Positions 52,083-61,428 of a DNA stretch of 64,000 nucleotides are shown piece by piece. Position numbers and translations under genes: made by a program. Under the pieces are notes generated by a model. It made no database searches. It was not told where the DNA came from and worked only from the letters and a program-made list of their open reading frames with translations. The DNA comes from an uncultured Bacteroidales bacterium (lineage in GTDB: Bacteria; Bacteroidota; Bacteroidia; Bacteroidales; Muribaculaceae), in NCBI GenBank assembly GCA_905210435.1, contig CAJLWO010000006.1, positions 16,397 through 80,396 of the forward strand. Reading direction: 5' to 3'. The stretch's first letter is position 1. Each line of letters starts with the position of its first letter.

Positions 52083-53327
52083 ATGGCTAAAATCAAACCG
52101 TTCCGCGGCGTACGCCCTCCCCGTCAGTTAGTCACTGAAGTTGCCTCACGTCCCTACGACGTCCTCAATTCCGAGGAAGCACGTGCCGAAGCCGAAGGCA
52201 ATCCCAAGTCGCTGTACCATATCATCAAGCCCGAAATCGATTTTGCTCCGGGCACCGACGAGCACGACCCCAAAGTCTACGACAAGGCTGTCGAGAATTT
52301 CAACAATTTCCAGCAGCAGGGATGGCTCGTTCAGGACGACGAGGACAAATACTACATCTACGCGCAGACGATGGACGGCCGCACACAGTACGGATTCGTC
52401 ATCGCTGCCAACGTCGACGACTACATGACGGGCAAAATCAAAAAGCACGAGCTTACCCGCCGCGACAAAGAGGAAGACCGCATGAAGCATGTGCGCATCA
52501 ACAATGCCAACATCGAGCCGGTATTCTTCGCATTCCCCGACAATGATGTTCTTCAGGATATTATCACTAAAGTAACGGCCGGCGAACCGGAATACGATTT
52601 CGTTGCGCCCGACGGCTTCGGCCATCACTTCTGGGTCATCTCCGACAAAGCCACCATTCAGACCATCACCGAAGAGTTCGCGAAAATGCCCTCTCTTTAT
52701 ATCGCCGACGGACATCACCGCACGGCTGCCGCCGCCCTCGTAGGCAATGAGAAGGCCAAAAACAATCCGGACCACCGCGGCGACGAGGAGTACAACTACT
52801 TCCTTGCAGTCGCTTTCCCGGCATCGCACCTTAAGATTATCGACTACAACCGCGTAGTAAAAGACCTTAACGGATTGTCGGAAGAGCAGTTTATCGAGCG
52901 TCTGAAAGAGAATTTCGATGTTGTCGACATGGGCACCGAAATTTACCGTCCCGCACGTCTGCACAACTTCTCCCTCTATCTCGCAGGCCACTGGTACTCT
53001 CTCACTCCTCACGAAGGCACCTACAACGACAATGACCCCATCGGCTGTCTCGACGTGACTGTGTCGTCCGATCTCATTCTCCGCGACATCCTCGGCATCA
53101 CCGACCTCCGTTCCGACAAACGTATCGACTTCGTCGGCGGTATCCGCGGTCTTGGCGAACTGAAACAGCGCGTTGACTCCGGAGAGATGAAAGTGGCGTT
53201 GGCACTCTACCCCGTATCGATGAAGCAGCTCATCGACATCGCCGATACCGGTAATATCATGCCCCCCAAGACTACCTGGTTCGAGCCCAAACTCCGCTCC
53301 GGTCTCGTAATCCACAAACTCGACTGA
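52083..53327 (+). CDS. DUF1015-family protein
   Basis: A 414-residue cytoplasmic protein of the widespread DUF1015 family. It starts MAKIKPFRGVRPPRQL and has SRPYDVLNSEEA (about 22-33). The conserved LYIADGHHRTAAAALVG segment (about 206-222) contains the paired His residues expected of a metal or phosphate site. FLAVAFPASHLKIIDYNRVVKDL follows. In Bacteroidetes this gene is often found beside serine-pathway genes; here it follows purA by 23 bases. The biochemical role is not established. Confidence 0.85.
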   Translation: MAKIKPFRGVRPPRQLVTEVASRPYDVLNSEEARAEAEGNPKSLYHIIKPEIDFAPGTDEHDPKVYDKAVENFNNFQQQGWLVQDDEDKYYIYAQTMDGRTQYGFVIAANVDDYMTGKIKKHELTRRDKEEDRMKHVRINNANIEPVFFAFPDNDVLQDIITKVTAGEPEYDFVAPDGFGHHFWVISDKATIQTITEEFAKMPSLYIADGHHRTAAAALVGNEKAKNNPDHRGDEEYNYFLAVAFPASHLKIIDYNRVVKDLNGLSEEQFIERLKENFDVVDMGTEIYRPARLHNFSLYLAGHWYSLTPHEGTYNDNDPIGCLDVTVSSDLILRDILGITDLRSDKRIDFVGGIRGLGELKQRVDSGEMKVALALYPVSMKQLIDIADTGNIMPPKTTWFEPKLRSGLVIHKLD

Positions 53328-53621
53328 TCCATTCTGCCGGAATATGCGCCATCCCGCGATGACGCGACATAAAAAATTATAATATCAAGCGAACAAAATC
53401 ACTGCGGCCGTGTTTCATAAGCAAAGACCCATTAAACCCTTCGCCTTATGAAAACAAAAGCTACTTTTTCAATATGGTTTTCGCGCCGTTTGTTCAACAT
53501 ATTTCGATTGACACCGATTTCTCGCCTGTTGTTATAATTCCGAAATTGTAGCAAACCACATATAGGATGGACCGACGTCGCGGCGTCATGTCCATCCTTT
53601 TTAATTTTCTCGTCCTGACTG
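53328..53621. other. 294-bp gap without a supported gene
   Basis: The only reading frame of note is a 29-codon one from the ATG at 53448 to TAA at 53535-53537 (hydrophobic and basic). It has no -7 box or other support. No repeat or hairpin of note is seen. Confidence 0.4.
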
Positions 53622-54134
53622 ATGGAAATATCGACCGCACCGTTCAGAATATCCTCGACAACATATATCCGGCTTATCATGAAGCGCTGGTTCAGCCGCT
53701 ATTTGCTTCTGTTCCTCGCCGCACTGGTAGCATTCGCCGTCATGGGATTTGCCGTCAATGCCGCGTTTTTCATCGTGGCGCTGATATTCATTTTCATCAT
53801 ATCCCCTACGGCAATGATGATAGTCTATTACTATTACGGCCTCACGCCCCGCATAGTCATGCTGTCATCATTCCCTGTCACCCTCTCGCTCAAACTTTCT
53901 TCCGACAGCGTCACAGTCAGGACAGCCCCCGACGACCGTCCACCCTATGAGTTTGACATTCCGGTCGCACGAATCAAGGAAATCAGCCCCGGCGACACGT
54001 TCGATTCAATCGTCTACGACTCCTCTCCCTCCGGATTTGTCCTGATTGATAAAAACGCTTTCCCATCTAACTCCTCCCGTATACAGTTCCACAATTATAT
54101 TTTTGACAAAATACAGGTAAATTCCCGCTCATGA
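53622..54134 (+). CDS. Unrecognised membrane protein preceding tgt
   Basis: A protein of 170 residues from 53622 or 151 from the ATG at 53679. Two adjacent hydrophobic helices (LLLFLAALVAFAVMGFAV and FFIVALIFIFIISPTAMMIVYYYY) are followed by a soluble domain of about 85 residues of beta character (VTLSLKLSSDSVTVRTAPDD and IPVARIKEISPGDTFDSIVY). The layout, with a helical hairpin plus a small beta domain that closes with FVLIDKNAF, recalls YcxB-like proteins, but the likeness is weak. Its stop overlaps the tgt start (ATGA), so the two are cotranscribed. The function is unknown. Confidence 0.65.
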   Translation: MEISTAPFRISSTTYIRLIMKRWFSRYLLLFLAALVAFAVMGFAVNAAFFIVALIFIFIISPTAMMIVYYYYGLTPRIVMLSSFPVTLSLKLSSDSVTVRTAPDDRPPYEFDIPVARIKEISPGDTFDSIVYDSSPSGFVLIDKNAFPSNSSRIQFHNYIFDKIQVNSRS

Positions 54135-55261
54135 AATTTACATTACAGACTACCGACAAAAACTCCGGCGCACGTGCCGGCATCATACACACCGACCACG
54201 GCGATATACCCACCCCTATCTTCATGCCGGTGGGTACGCAGGGTACTGTCAAAGCAGTACACCAACACGAACTGCGCGACGACATCAACGCGAAAATCAT
54301 ACTCGGCAACACCTACCATCTCTATCTCCGTCCCGGCATGGACATCATAGAGAAAGCCGGTGGCCTTCATAAATTCAACGGATGGGAACGCCCCATCCTC
54401 ACCGACTCCGGCGGCTTTCAGGTATTCTCCCTCTCCTCCAACCGCAAGCTGAAAGAGGAAGGCGCCTATTTCCGTTCGCACATCGACGGTTCCAAACACC
54501 TCTTCACACCCGAAAAAGTCGTCGACATACAGCGTTCGATAGGCTCCGACATCATGATGGCGCTCGACGAATGCCCTCCCGGCACATCCGACCGTGCCTA
54601 CGCCACCAAATCGCTTGCCCTCACCCACCGCTGGCTGCGCCGAGGCTGGGACCGGTTCAACGCCACGTCGCCCCGCTACGGCCATTCTCAGGCATTCTTC
54701 CCCATCGTGCAGGGATGCACATATCCCGACCTTCGACGCGAGTCAGCCAAATTTGTCGCCGACCTCGGTGCCGAAGGCAATGCTATCGGAGGTCTCGCCG
54801 TCGGCGAACCTGCCGAAGTGATGTATGACATGATTGAAGTAGTCAATGAAATCCTCCCCGCCGACCGTCCACGCTATCTGATGGGCGTCGGTACTCCGGC
54901 CAACATACTCGAAGCCATTGAGCGCGGAGTCGACATGATGGACTGCGTAATGCCCACACGCAATGCCCGCAACGGCATGCTTTTCACATCTCACGGCATA
55001 ATGAACATGCGCAACAAGAAATGGGCCGACGACTTTTCCCCCATTCAGGAAGACGGCCCCTCCTACGTAGACCGCGCATACTCGAGAGCCTACCTGCGCC
55101 ACATGTTCATAGCTGATGAAATCCTCGCAATGCAGATAGCCTCAATCCACAACCTCGCCTTCTACCTCTGGCTCGTGACCGAAGCCCGCACCCACATCCT
55201 GGCCGGTGACTTCACTCCCTGGAAAAAATCAATCCTCCCCATCCTCACCTCCCGCCTCTAA
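54131..55261 (+). CDS. tgt: tRNA-guanine(34) transglycosylase, zinc cysteines absent
   Basis: A 376-residue TIM-barrel enzyme that exchanges guanine-34 for a queuine precursor in tRNAs with GUN anticodons. Marks are ILGNTYHLYLRPG (about 57-69), LTDSGGFQVFSL (about 90-101, first catalytic Asp), GGLAVGEP (about 219-226) and MDCVMPTRNARNG (about 270-282, nucleophile Asp region). In most bacterial enzymes a CxCxxC triplet and a His bind zinc near the C-terminus. Here the aligned residues are GPSYVD, so all three Cys are replaced, while the His of SIHNL is kept. The enzyme is otherwise complete. It overlaps the membrane-protein gene upstream by four bases. Confidence 0.92.
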   Translation: MKFTLQTTDKNSGARAGIIHTDHGDIPTPIFMPVGTQGTVKAVHQHELRDDINAKIILGNTYHLYLRPGMDIIEKAGGLHKFNGWERPILTDSGGFQVFSLSSNRKLKEEGAYFRSHIDGSKHLFTPEKVVDIQRSIGSDIMMALDECPPGTSDRAYATKSLALTHRWLRRGWDRFNATSPRYGHSQAFFPIVQGCTYPDLRRESAKFVADLGAEGNAIGGLAVGEPAEVMYDMIEVVNEILPADRPRYLMGVGTPANILEAIERGVDMMDCVMPTRNARNGMLFTSHGIMNMRNKKWADDFSPIQEDGPSYVDRAYSRAYLRHMFIADEILAMQIASIHNLAFYLWLVTEARTHILAGDFTPWKKSILPILTSRL

Positions 55262-55344
55262 TCACCAATAATACTCCCCTCCGCCAAAAGCTACCACATC
55301 ACTTCCATCCTGTTCCACCATCAAAATACGCCCCAATAAAAAGA

Positions 55345-55382
55345 TTAAGGTCACCAAGATTCCACAATCTTAGTGACCTTAA
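55345..55382. terminator. 38-bp interrupted palindrome after tgt
   Basis: TTAAGGTCAC and AAGATT arms mirror AATCTT and GTGACCTTAA around a four-base loop (55345-55382). A strong RNA hairpin is expected on either strand. It lies between the convergent tgt and GH97 genes. Confidence 0.65.
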
Positions 55383-55449
55383 TTACCTTAATGACTTAAA
55401 TGACCTTAAAGTACTTATCGACCTTAAAGACTTTATAGTCCTTATCGCC
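55383..55449. repeat. Degenerate ~9-bp tandem array
   Basis: About seven copies of a CCTTAAxGA-like unit (CTTAAATGA, CCTTAAAGT, CTTATCGA, CCTTAAAGA, CTTTATAGT, CCTTATCG), directly next to the palindrome. Confidence 0.65.
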
Positions 55450-55495
55450 TAAACAACACGCACCCTTAAGCGAGCTTCCGCCCAATTACTAATTA

Positions 55496-57592
55496 CTAAT
55501 TGTCCGAAGCCCGAAGCATAACGGCCGCTCCACCGCCGGGAGCTAATTCCAGCGCAATCACGCTCTTGCTGTCCACCTTCTTCTCATAAATCTTATATGA
55601 CTTGGGGTTACTGCGGTAATCGGCATCTTTCCCGTCCTCATACACAGTAGCCACATACTTCTTCCCTTTCGGCAGGAAATCGAGCTTAATCTTCGTCTTG
55701 CGCGCGTTCTCATCAGTTATCGCACCTATATACCAGTCATCGCTGTTTTTATCCTGACGCGCTACGGTGATATAATCGCCCGGTTCAGCCTCAAGATATA
55801 CCGAAGTCTTCCACTCCACAGGCACAGCCTTGATAAACTCGAACACATCGGCATACTTGCGGTAACTCTCCGGCTTGTCGCACGCCATCTGCATCGGCGA
55901 CGGCATTGTCAGATACAACGCTAACTGTCGTGCCACCGTCGTACCCGGCTTCGACCCGTTACCGAAACCGTAAGAAGCCAAATCCGTCTCGACAATACCG
56001 GGAGTATAATCCATCGGGCCACCTTTCAATCGGGTAAACGGCAATATCGTGGTGTGCTCGGGAGGATTACCACCCATAGCCTCATACTCACCGCCGCGGG
56101 CCGATTCCTGCGCCACCCAGTTAGGCCACGTGCGCATCAGTCCCGTAGGTCGTACAGCCTCATGACTGTTCACCATAATCTTATGGTCGGCGGCACGTCG
56201 CACCACTTCGATATAGTGGTCATTCATCCATTGCGACGAATGATGCTCGCCGCGCGGTATAATATAACCCACATATCCGGTTTTCACGGCATCATATCCA
56301 TGAGCATTCATAAAATCAAAGGCCGCGTCGAGCTGACGTTCGTAATCAGCCGCATTGGCCGACGTCTCGTGATGCATTATCAGTTTCACACCCTTATTCT
56401 TGGCATACATTTCAAGCTCCTCTACATCAAAATCGGGATAAGCCTTGTCAAAGAGGAAATGACGGTTCTTACGCCCCTCGGTCCAGGTTTCCCAACCTTC
56501 ATTCCAGCCCTCCACAAGCACACTTTTGATACCCGATTCCGCAGCGAAATCTATATACTTTTTCACATTCTCCGTATTGGCGGCATGCCGTCCGTTCGGT
56601 TTCACCTTCGTATAATCCGTCACACCGGGACGCGTGCTGAGGTCATCGCTGTAAGCCCACGAATTGCCGCCGAGAAACATCTCCCACCATACACCCATGA
56701 ACTTCTGCGGATAGATCCACGACGTATCCTCGATTTTCGAAGGCTCATTCAGATTGAATATCAGTTGCGACGCCAGTATGTCGCGGGCGTCGTCGCTTAT
56801 TATCAGTGTACGCCACGGCGTGCTGAAAGGCAGCTGCACATATCCCTTCATACCGTCAGCGCCCGGAGTCAGGTGCGACTTGAAACTCAGCTTGGCTGTA
56901 TCGACATCAAGAGCCATCGCCGGATACCCTACGAGCGCAGCCTCATGCACATTCACATACACCTTTCCTTCAGGATGCTTCATCATCACCGGAGTCTGCA
57001 CGGTCAGACCGTCTATAAGCGTCGACTCCGAATGACGTGCACGCGGCATTTTCTCACCTAACTCACTGATTGCAGATTTCGTATATAGGAACTCATCCGT
57101 ATCATAATCGCCCGGTATAGCAAATACCGTATAGTCATCGGCAAAATTAAACTCCGTATTTTCACCCGTCACCGACAGGAAATAATTGTCACCGCTCTGA
57201 GGCAACTCATATCTGAATCCCACACCGTCGTCAAATACCCTGACACGCAGATTAAAATCCAATCCGTTCTTCCCTCTGAACTTGCCCAACAGTTCATTAT
57301 ATTGGTTCCTTACTTCGGCAAACTCTCCCCATACCGGAGTCCAGACCTCATCAAACGTCGTAACCTCATCAAACGCTACACCATACCCCGCACCTATAGC
57401 GCCCTCCTTGGCCGAAATCCCCAATCCGCTCTCAGCCACCACAGGCATCCCCTTATAACTGACACTATATACAGGTTTCCCCGCGTCATCCACATCCACA
57501 TTCACCTCAATACCACCGTCAGGCGACGTAACCACAGCCGCCCCGCACCCCACGGCGCAGCCCATACCCAAAAACAAAAACAAACTCTTCAT
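55496..57592 (-). CDS. Glycoside hydrolase family 97 alpha-glucosidase (SusB-like, inverting)
   Basis: A 698-residue exported enzyme. An N-terminal signal covers about residues 1-19. A beta-sandwich to about 280, a (beta/alpha)8 barrel to about 590 and a C-terminal beta domain follow. The four acidic residues known in SusB of Bacteroides (Glu439 and Glu508 as base pair, Glu526 as calcium ligand, Glu532 as acid) correspond here to Glu409 (MHHETSAN), Glu478 (NSHEAVRP), Glu496 (AQESARG) and Glu502 (GGEYEAM), each shifted by exactly 30. That places it in the inverting branch and supports starch-oligosaccharide cleavage. It stands alone, 32 kb from the GH31 cluster, and may be controlled by the same regulator. 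Confidence 0.9.
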   Translation of the reverse strand: MKSLFLFLGMGCAVGCGAAVVTSPDGGIEVNVDVDDAGKPVYSVSYKGMPVVAESGLGISAKEGAIGAGYGVAFDEVTTFDEVWTPVWGEFAEVRNQYNELLGKFRGKNGLDFNLRVRVFDDGVGFRYELPQSGDNYFLSVTGENTEFNFADDYTVFAIPGDYDTDEFLYTKSAISELGEKMPRARHSESTLIDGLTVQTPVMMKHPEGKVYVNVHEAALVGYPAMALDVDTAKLSFKSHLTPGADGMKGYVQLPFSTPWRTLIISDDARDILASQLIFNLNEPSKIEDTSWIYPQKFMGVWWEMFLGGNSWAYSDDLSTRPGVTDYTKVKPNGRHAANTENVKKYIDFAAESGIKSVLVEGWNEGWETWTEGRKNRHFLFDKAYPDFDVEELEMYAKNKGVKLIMHHETSANAADYERQLDAAFDFMNAHGYDAVKTGYVGYIIPRGEHHSSQWMNDHYIEVVRRAADHKIMVNSHEAVRPTGLMRTWPNWVAQESARGGEYEAMGGNPPEHTTILPFTRLKGGPMDYTPGIVETDLASYGFGNGSKPGTTVARQLALYLTMPSPMQMACDKPESYRKYADVFEFIKAVPVEWKTSVYLEAEPGDYITVARQDKNSDDWYIGAITDENARKTKIKLDFLPKGKKYVATVYEDGKDADYRSNPKSYKIYEKKVDSKSVIALELAPGGGAAVMLRASDN

Positions 57593-57695
57593 CTCAATAT
57601 CAAATAATTAAAAAGAATAAACTAAAAAAAATAACATTCAACATCCGACCCACCATCCCTATCCGACCTACAACCGGTCTTAAATCTTAACAATT

Positions 57696-57740
57696 CGGCC
57701 TATTGGCCCTATTGGCCTTATTAGTCCTATTGATCCCCTT
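57696..57740. repeat. Degenerate ~9-bp tandem array upstream of tRNA-Ser
   Basis: Units GGCCTATT, GGCCCTATT, GGCCTTATT, AGTCCTATT and GATCCCC in series. The gap 57593-57955 (363 bp) otherwise has only the tRNA promoter and no gene. Confidence 0.65.
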
Positions 57741-57884
57741 TTCCCCATTGCCCCTATTCCTCCAACCAATCTCCCACCTGCCCCATCTGCAAATTTAAAA
57801 AAACTTTTTCTCAAAAAAGCGTCAAAAACATACAAACCCTCCAAAAAAATTCACAAAAAACTCGCAAAAACAAAAAAAATACCG

Positions 57885-57892
57885 TACCTTTG
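57885..57892 (+). promoter_or_regulatory. -7 box of tRNA-Ser
   Basis: TACCTTTG, 63 nt before the tRNA 5' end. Confidence 0.45.
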
Positions 57893-57955
57893 CACCGCAA
57901 ACGCAACCAAAAAGCGCAAACAGCCAAGCGCAACAACATCAAATCACCAAACATT

Positions 57956-58043
57956 GGAGCGGTGCTCGAGTGGCTGAAGAGGCACGCCTGGAAAGCGTGT
58001 ATACGCCAAAAGCGTATCCCGAGTTCGAATCTCGGTCGCTCCG
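57956..58043 (+). tRNA. tRNA-Ser (anticodon GGA)
   Basis: An 88-nt type II tRNA. The acceptor arm GGAGCGG pairs with TCGCTCC. The anticodon arm CACGC-CTGGAAA-GCGTG has GGA at 57990-57992. A long variable arm is present (TATACGC with GCGTATC). The T arm is CCGAG-TTCGAAT-CTCGG. CCA is not encoded. Its 3' end is the likely attachment site of the neighbouring prophage integrase. Confidence 0.95.
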
Positions 58044-58050
58044 CGATTAA

Positions 58051-58096
58051 AACGCTGAAAGTCAAGCACAATAAAGCAAGGCTTTCAGCGTTTTTT
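58051..58096 (+). terminator. Intrinsic terminator after tRNA-Ser
   Basis: AACGCTGAAAG (58051-58061) pairs perfectly with CTTTCAGCGTT (58082-58092), followed by T residues. Confidence 0.88.
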
Positions 58097-58175
58097 AAGT
58101 AAATACCCCACCATAGCATCTTAAAAAAAACAGCATAATTGACGAAATTTGGCGACCTTTGACGACACCTGCCGA

Positions 58176-58205
58176 AAAAATCAGCGCAAAAATCAGCGCA
58201 AAAAT
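58176..58205. repeat. Tandem 12-bp repeats before the integrase gene
   Basis: Two exact copies of AAAAATCAGCGC (58176-58199) and the start of a third. Position and size fit arm-type integrase binding sites. Confidence 0.6.
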
Positions 58206-58264
58206 TTGGAGGCACAATCACAAAGAATCAACGAGTTAGTCAATCAGCTGTTGCTTTTAAGACG

Positions 58265-59608
58265 ATGGCAACACTCAGATTCTATCTCGACACCCGCGCC
58301 ACAGGGGGTGACAGGAGCGAAAAGTCAGCTCCTCTCAAGCTCGCAGTAGTACACCGTGGCTCCACCTCTTACATCAATCTGAATCTTTCTTTGCTTCCGA
58401 CGCAGTGGAACGCAAAGACCGAAAAGGTGGTAAAGCATCCTCGCCAACAGTCGTTGAATGCGATGCTCAAAAAGCACATGATTTCGGCTGAGGCCGCTGT
58501 CATTAGCATTGGAGAGCAAGCCTCACTAAAGGCGATGAGTGCGAAACAACTCCGAGACTGCATTTTAGAAGCGGTACAGCAGGAAGCAAGTAAGAGTGCA
58601 TCTCCCACTGTAAAAAAGGTTATAGAAGAAAACTCTTATACGGGACCTTCATTCATTGACATCTTTGATGAGAATATGAACATGAAGACTCCCGGTAACA
58701 AAAGAGTGATTGCCTCAACACGCAGTCGCCTTGTAGCTTGGCTCGGCGAAAAAAATCTCGCTCGTCTGAAGCCGGAAGATGTAACGCTGAAATGGTTGCA
58801 CGACTTTGAGGAATTTCTTGGCAAAACGTGTGCATCCGCCAACACTATCGGACTTCACTTGCGCAATATCCGTGCGGCCATCAACTACGCCATCGACTGC
58901 GGCCACATAACCCAATATGTGTTCCGCCGAGTGAAGATACCGAAAGCCCCGACAAAGAAGCGGAACCTGCAAATAGAGGCATTGCGTAAGGTAATCTTTA
59001 CGCAAGGCTTTGACGCAGACTTGGAGCGCTATCGCGATATGTTCGTCCTTATGTTTATGATGCGCGGAATCAACTTTGTTGATATGTGCAATCTCAAGGA
59101 GATAGAGGACGGATACATCGAATATGTCCGTGCAAAGACCCACAAGGTTTACCGTATAAAAGTAGAGCCGGAAATGCAGGTGCTTATCGACAAGTACCGT
59201 GGTAAACATTACTTGCTCAACTACCTTGATAATCACAAAAATTACCGTAGCTTTTACCAAATGGCAAGCCGTGGGCTTCGCTCTGTGAAAGCCAAACTTG
59301 ATGCAGTTGATGACGGCATCACGATAAAGGGGCTTACAACATATTGGACGCGCCATTCATGGGCTACGTTGGCTGCTGAACTGGATATTCCGTTCGACAC
59401 CATAATGGCCGGTCTCGGTCACGGAGGCAACACCGTTACCGACATTTACATCGAGAGAGACCCCAAAAAGGTAGATGATGCAGTGCGAAAAGTACTTGAT
59501 TACGTATTATACGGCAAAGACTACCGCACTCCCGGAGAGGTGGTAGAAATTGCCACACCTCAATCGGTGGCAAAAAGGAAGCGCGGACGTCCGAAAAAGA
59601 CCCCCTAA
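58265..59608 (+). CDS. Tyrosine recombinase / phage integrase
   Basis: A 447-residue site-specific integrase of the Bacteroidetes type. An arm-binding N-terminal domain (about 1-100), a SAM-like core-binding domain (about 118-215) and a catalytic domain (about 225-425) are present. Visible catalytic residues are Arg in FMMRGINFVDMCNL, the WTRHSW box (His/Arg), the GLGHGG His and the nucleophile Tyr in DIYIERD. The C-terminus is basic and contains an AT-hook-like KRGRPKK. It reads away from tRNA-Ser. Its stop overlaps the stop of the convergent tail gene by four bases. Confidence 0.92.
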   Translation: MATLRFYLDTRATGGDRSEKSAPLKLAVVHRGSTSYINLNLSLLPTQWNAKTEKVVKHPRQQSLNAMLKKHMISAEAAVISIGEQASLKAMSAKQLRDCILEAVQQEASKSASPTVKKVIEENSYTGPSFIDIFDENMNMKTPGNKRVIASTRSRLVAWLGEKNLARLKPEDVTLKWLHDFEEFLGKTCASANTIGLHLRNIRAAINYAIDCGHITQYVFRRVKIPKAPTKKRNLQIEALRKVIFTQGFDADLERYRDMFVLMFMMRGINFVDMCNLKEIEDGYIEYVRAKTHKVYRIKVEPEMQVLIDKYRGKHYLLNYLDNHKNYRSFYQMASRGLRSVKAKLDAVDDGITIKGLTTYWTRHSWATLAAELDIPFDTIMAGLGHGGNTVTDIYIERDPKKVDDAVRKVLDYVLYGKDYRTPGEVVEIATPQSVAKRKRGRPKKTP

Positions 59609-61428
59609 TTTTCCTTTATTGGGTAGAAGATCCCTTTGAGTAGCTGCGACATGCCGTTTTCGGTAAAGGTCGCAGTTATTTTTTCGCAGATGTAGCGTTT
59701 GCCGCGGATGAGGAAAACTGAGCGGACATCGGGGATGGTTTCGGAGAGGAACTTGAAGGTGGTTTTCAGCTTCGGCTCGATGTTGTGGATAATCTGACCT
59801 CGCTTTACTTGTCTGTCGTTGATGCGCAGGGAGAAATGGGCGTAGCTGAAATTACTCCAGTCATCGGCGATAACGATGTTCTCAACATTGGGATATGGCA
59901 GTCGGCTTCCCTGATAGTAGTTGGAGCCATCGTACCAGCCTATGTAAATGCGGTCGTAATACTCCGATTTCTTCTCTTTCTCACCTGCGGCAAGCGAGGA
60001 AACGCCATGCGTCTGCATAAACGGATACTTCTCCTCGTCTTCGCCCTGCACACCGCTGTCCTCGTCATAAGAGGAGAAAGAGAGGAAAAGTACTTTGCCA
60101 TACTTCGGCTCGGTATCGTCAATCCATGCCGGAACAAACTCTATCTCCACCTGCTCGGCGTCCTCGTCTTCGCTGATGATGCGCCCGCCAAAGAGATTGA
60201 CAGGTTGCAGAATACATTTATAGTTGAAATGTATTCTGACGTGCCCGGCAATGGAGGTGATACTCTTTACAGTCCGGCTCATGGCACGGATAACGAAGTA
60301 AGCGTCGCAGTCGGCGGCATAGAGCAGCTTGTCAATCTGACTGTTGCGGTGATGCTGACCGTCCCAGTTGGCATAACCTTTGTTGGCTGCGAGTAATTCG
60401 CGCATGGAGTTGTAACGGACAACGCGGTTCTGCCATCCCTTTATGAACCAGTCGCAGGAGTAGAACTTCCACATTTCGTGGTCGCAGTCCTTGTAGACAA
60501 GATTCTTGGATTCCAGATACTCGCAGCGTTCATCGTCCACCTTAACTTCGGTGGAGTGTTCCTCGACCACGCTTTTAAGGCAGACCGGACGCTTCGCGGC
60601 CAGTGTCGCCTGAGTGAAGGCAAAGGTTATACGCTTGCCCCGGTGGTCGAAGGCGAACTCACCGCCGAGGAACAATTCAAGTTTCTCAAAATATTCCTCG
60701 ACCGTCCAATGCGGCAGAGCGTTTGCGAAGCCGGGCATATACCATGCATGAGGGAGGGTGTTGCATATTAGGAGATACCTGTATTCCTCCACTTCCTCCC
60801 ACTTGGAGAAGTCGGCGGCATAGCCTACGGCCTCGCATATCTTCTTTGTGATATAAAGAAGATAGGGTTGCCACGACAGGCCGGTGGTGTCCTCGCTCCA
60901 TTCATAGTGAGATTTATTCTGCAATGCATCGTCGACGATATGCTCCGCCTTGTTCTGAATGTTGCCCGAATAGTCGTTGACCCACGGCAGGGCAACGCAT
61001 TTGCAGCCGGAGTTTTCGGGGTACCACGCATTGGCCGGAGTGATAGCCGACTTGTAGGTAGTAGGCGGCGTACCGAGGTCAAGTTCATTGATATAGACCT
61101 TGTCGAAAGTCTTGTCAAAGTTCTGCTCGCTCCGTCCCTCCAAAAACTGAGTCTTGACCTCCACCTCGCTAATCTCGGTGATTGTTATAGAGCCGAACTT
61201 GTAGAAGCCCTTGTCGCGTATCTCGCAGTCGAAGATAACTTTTTTCGCGGCGACATCGGCCCTGTTGATATGCCCGAAGATAGCGATGTTTTCGGGACAA
61301 CCACGGAGCGGAAAGGTTATAGTCAGCGTATAACCGTCACTTCCCGAAAAGAGGCGGTTTTCGGAAACATACTCAAACGATGTGCCTTTCTTCAAAGCAG
61401 CGAGTTTATTGTTGACGTAGATTTGCAT
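59605..61428 (-). CDS. Phage tail structural protein downstream of the tape measure
   Basis: A 607-residue protein with no signal peptide or membrane segment. The first 90 residues contain GYTLTITFPLRGCPENIAIFGHINR, followed by large beta-rich regions with many aromatic residues. Position directly after the tape measure gene, with the TAATG overlap of stop and start, is the usual place of the distal tail or baseplate-hub protein in siphophages. I do not recognise the family from sequence; the call rests mainly on synteny. Confidence 0.65.
   Translation of the reverse strand: MQIYVNNKLAALKKGTSFEYVSENRLFSGSDGYTLTITFPLRGCPENIAIFGHINRADVAAKKVIFDCEIRDKGFYKFGSITITEISEVEVKTQFLEGRSEQNFDKTFDKVYINELDLGTPPTTYKSAITPANAWYPENSGCKCVALPWVNDYSGNIQNKAEHIVDDALQNKSHYEWSEDTTGLSWQPYLLYITKKICEAVGYAADFSKWEEVEEYRYLLICNTLPHAWYMPGFANALPHWTVEEYFEKLELFLGGEFAFDHRGKRITFAFTQATLAAKRPVCLKSVVEEHSTEVKVDDERCEYLESKNLVYKDCDHEMWKFYSCDWFIKGWQNRVVRYNSMRELLAANKGYANWDGQHHRNSQIDKLLYAADCDAYFVIRAMSRTVKSITSIAGHVRIHFNYKCILQPVNLFGGRIISEDEDAEQVEIEFVPAWIDDTEPKYGKVLFLSFSSYDEDSGVQGEDEEKYPFMQTHGVSSLAAGEKEKKSEYYDRIYIGWYDGSNYYQGSRLPYPNVENIVIADDWSNFSYAHFSLRINDRQVKRGQIIHNIEPKLKTTFKFLSETIPDVRSVFLIRGKRYICEKITATFTENGMSQLLKGIFYPIKEN

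Noticed and set aside
52146..53315. 389-codon open frame antisense to the DUF1015 gene
   Set aside because: The plus-strand frame has a clear family match over its full length; the antisense frame has no recognisable motif and reflects codon bias of the real gene.
53448..53537. 29-codon hydrophobic frame before the gene preceding tgt
   Set aside because: It has no promoter, conservation evidence or recognisable feature; mentioned only as the best frame in the gap.
56054..57061. 335-codon open frame opposite the GH97 gene
   Set aside because: The minus strand carries all four GH97 catalytic residues; the plus frame is His/Arg/Ile-rich with no signal or domain.
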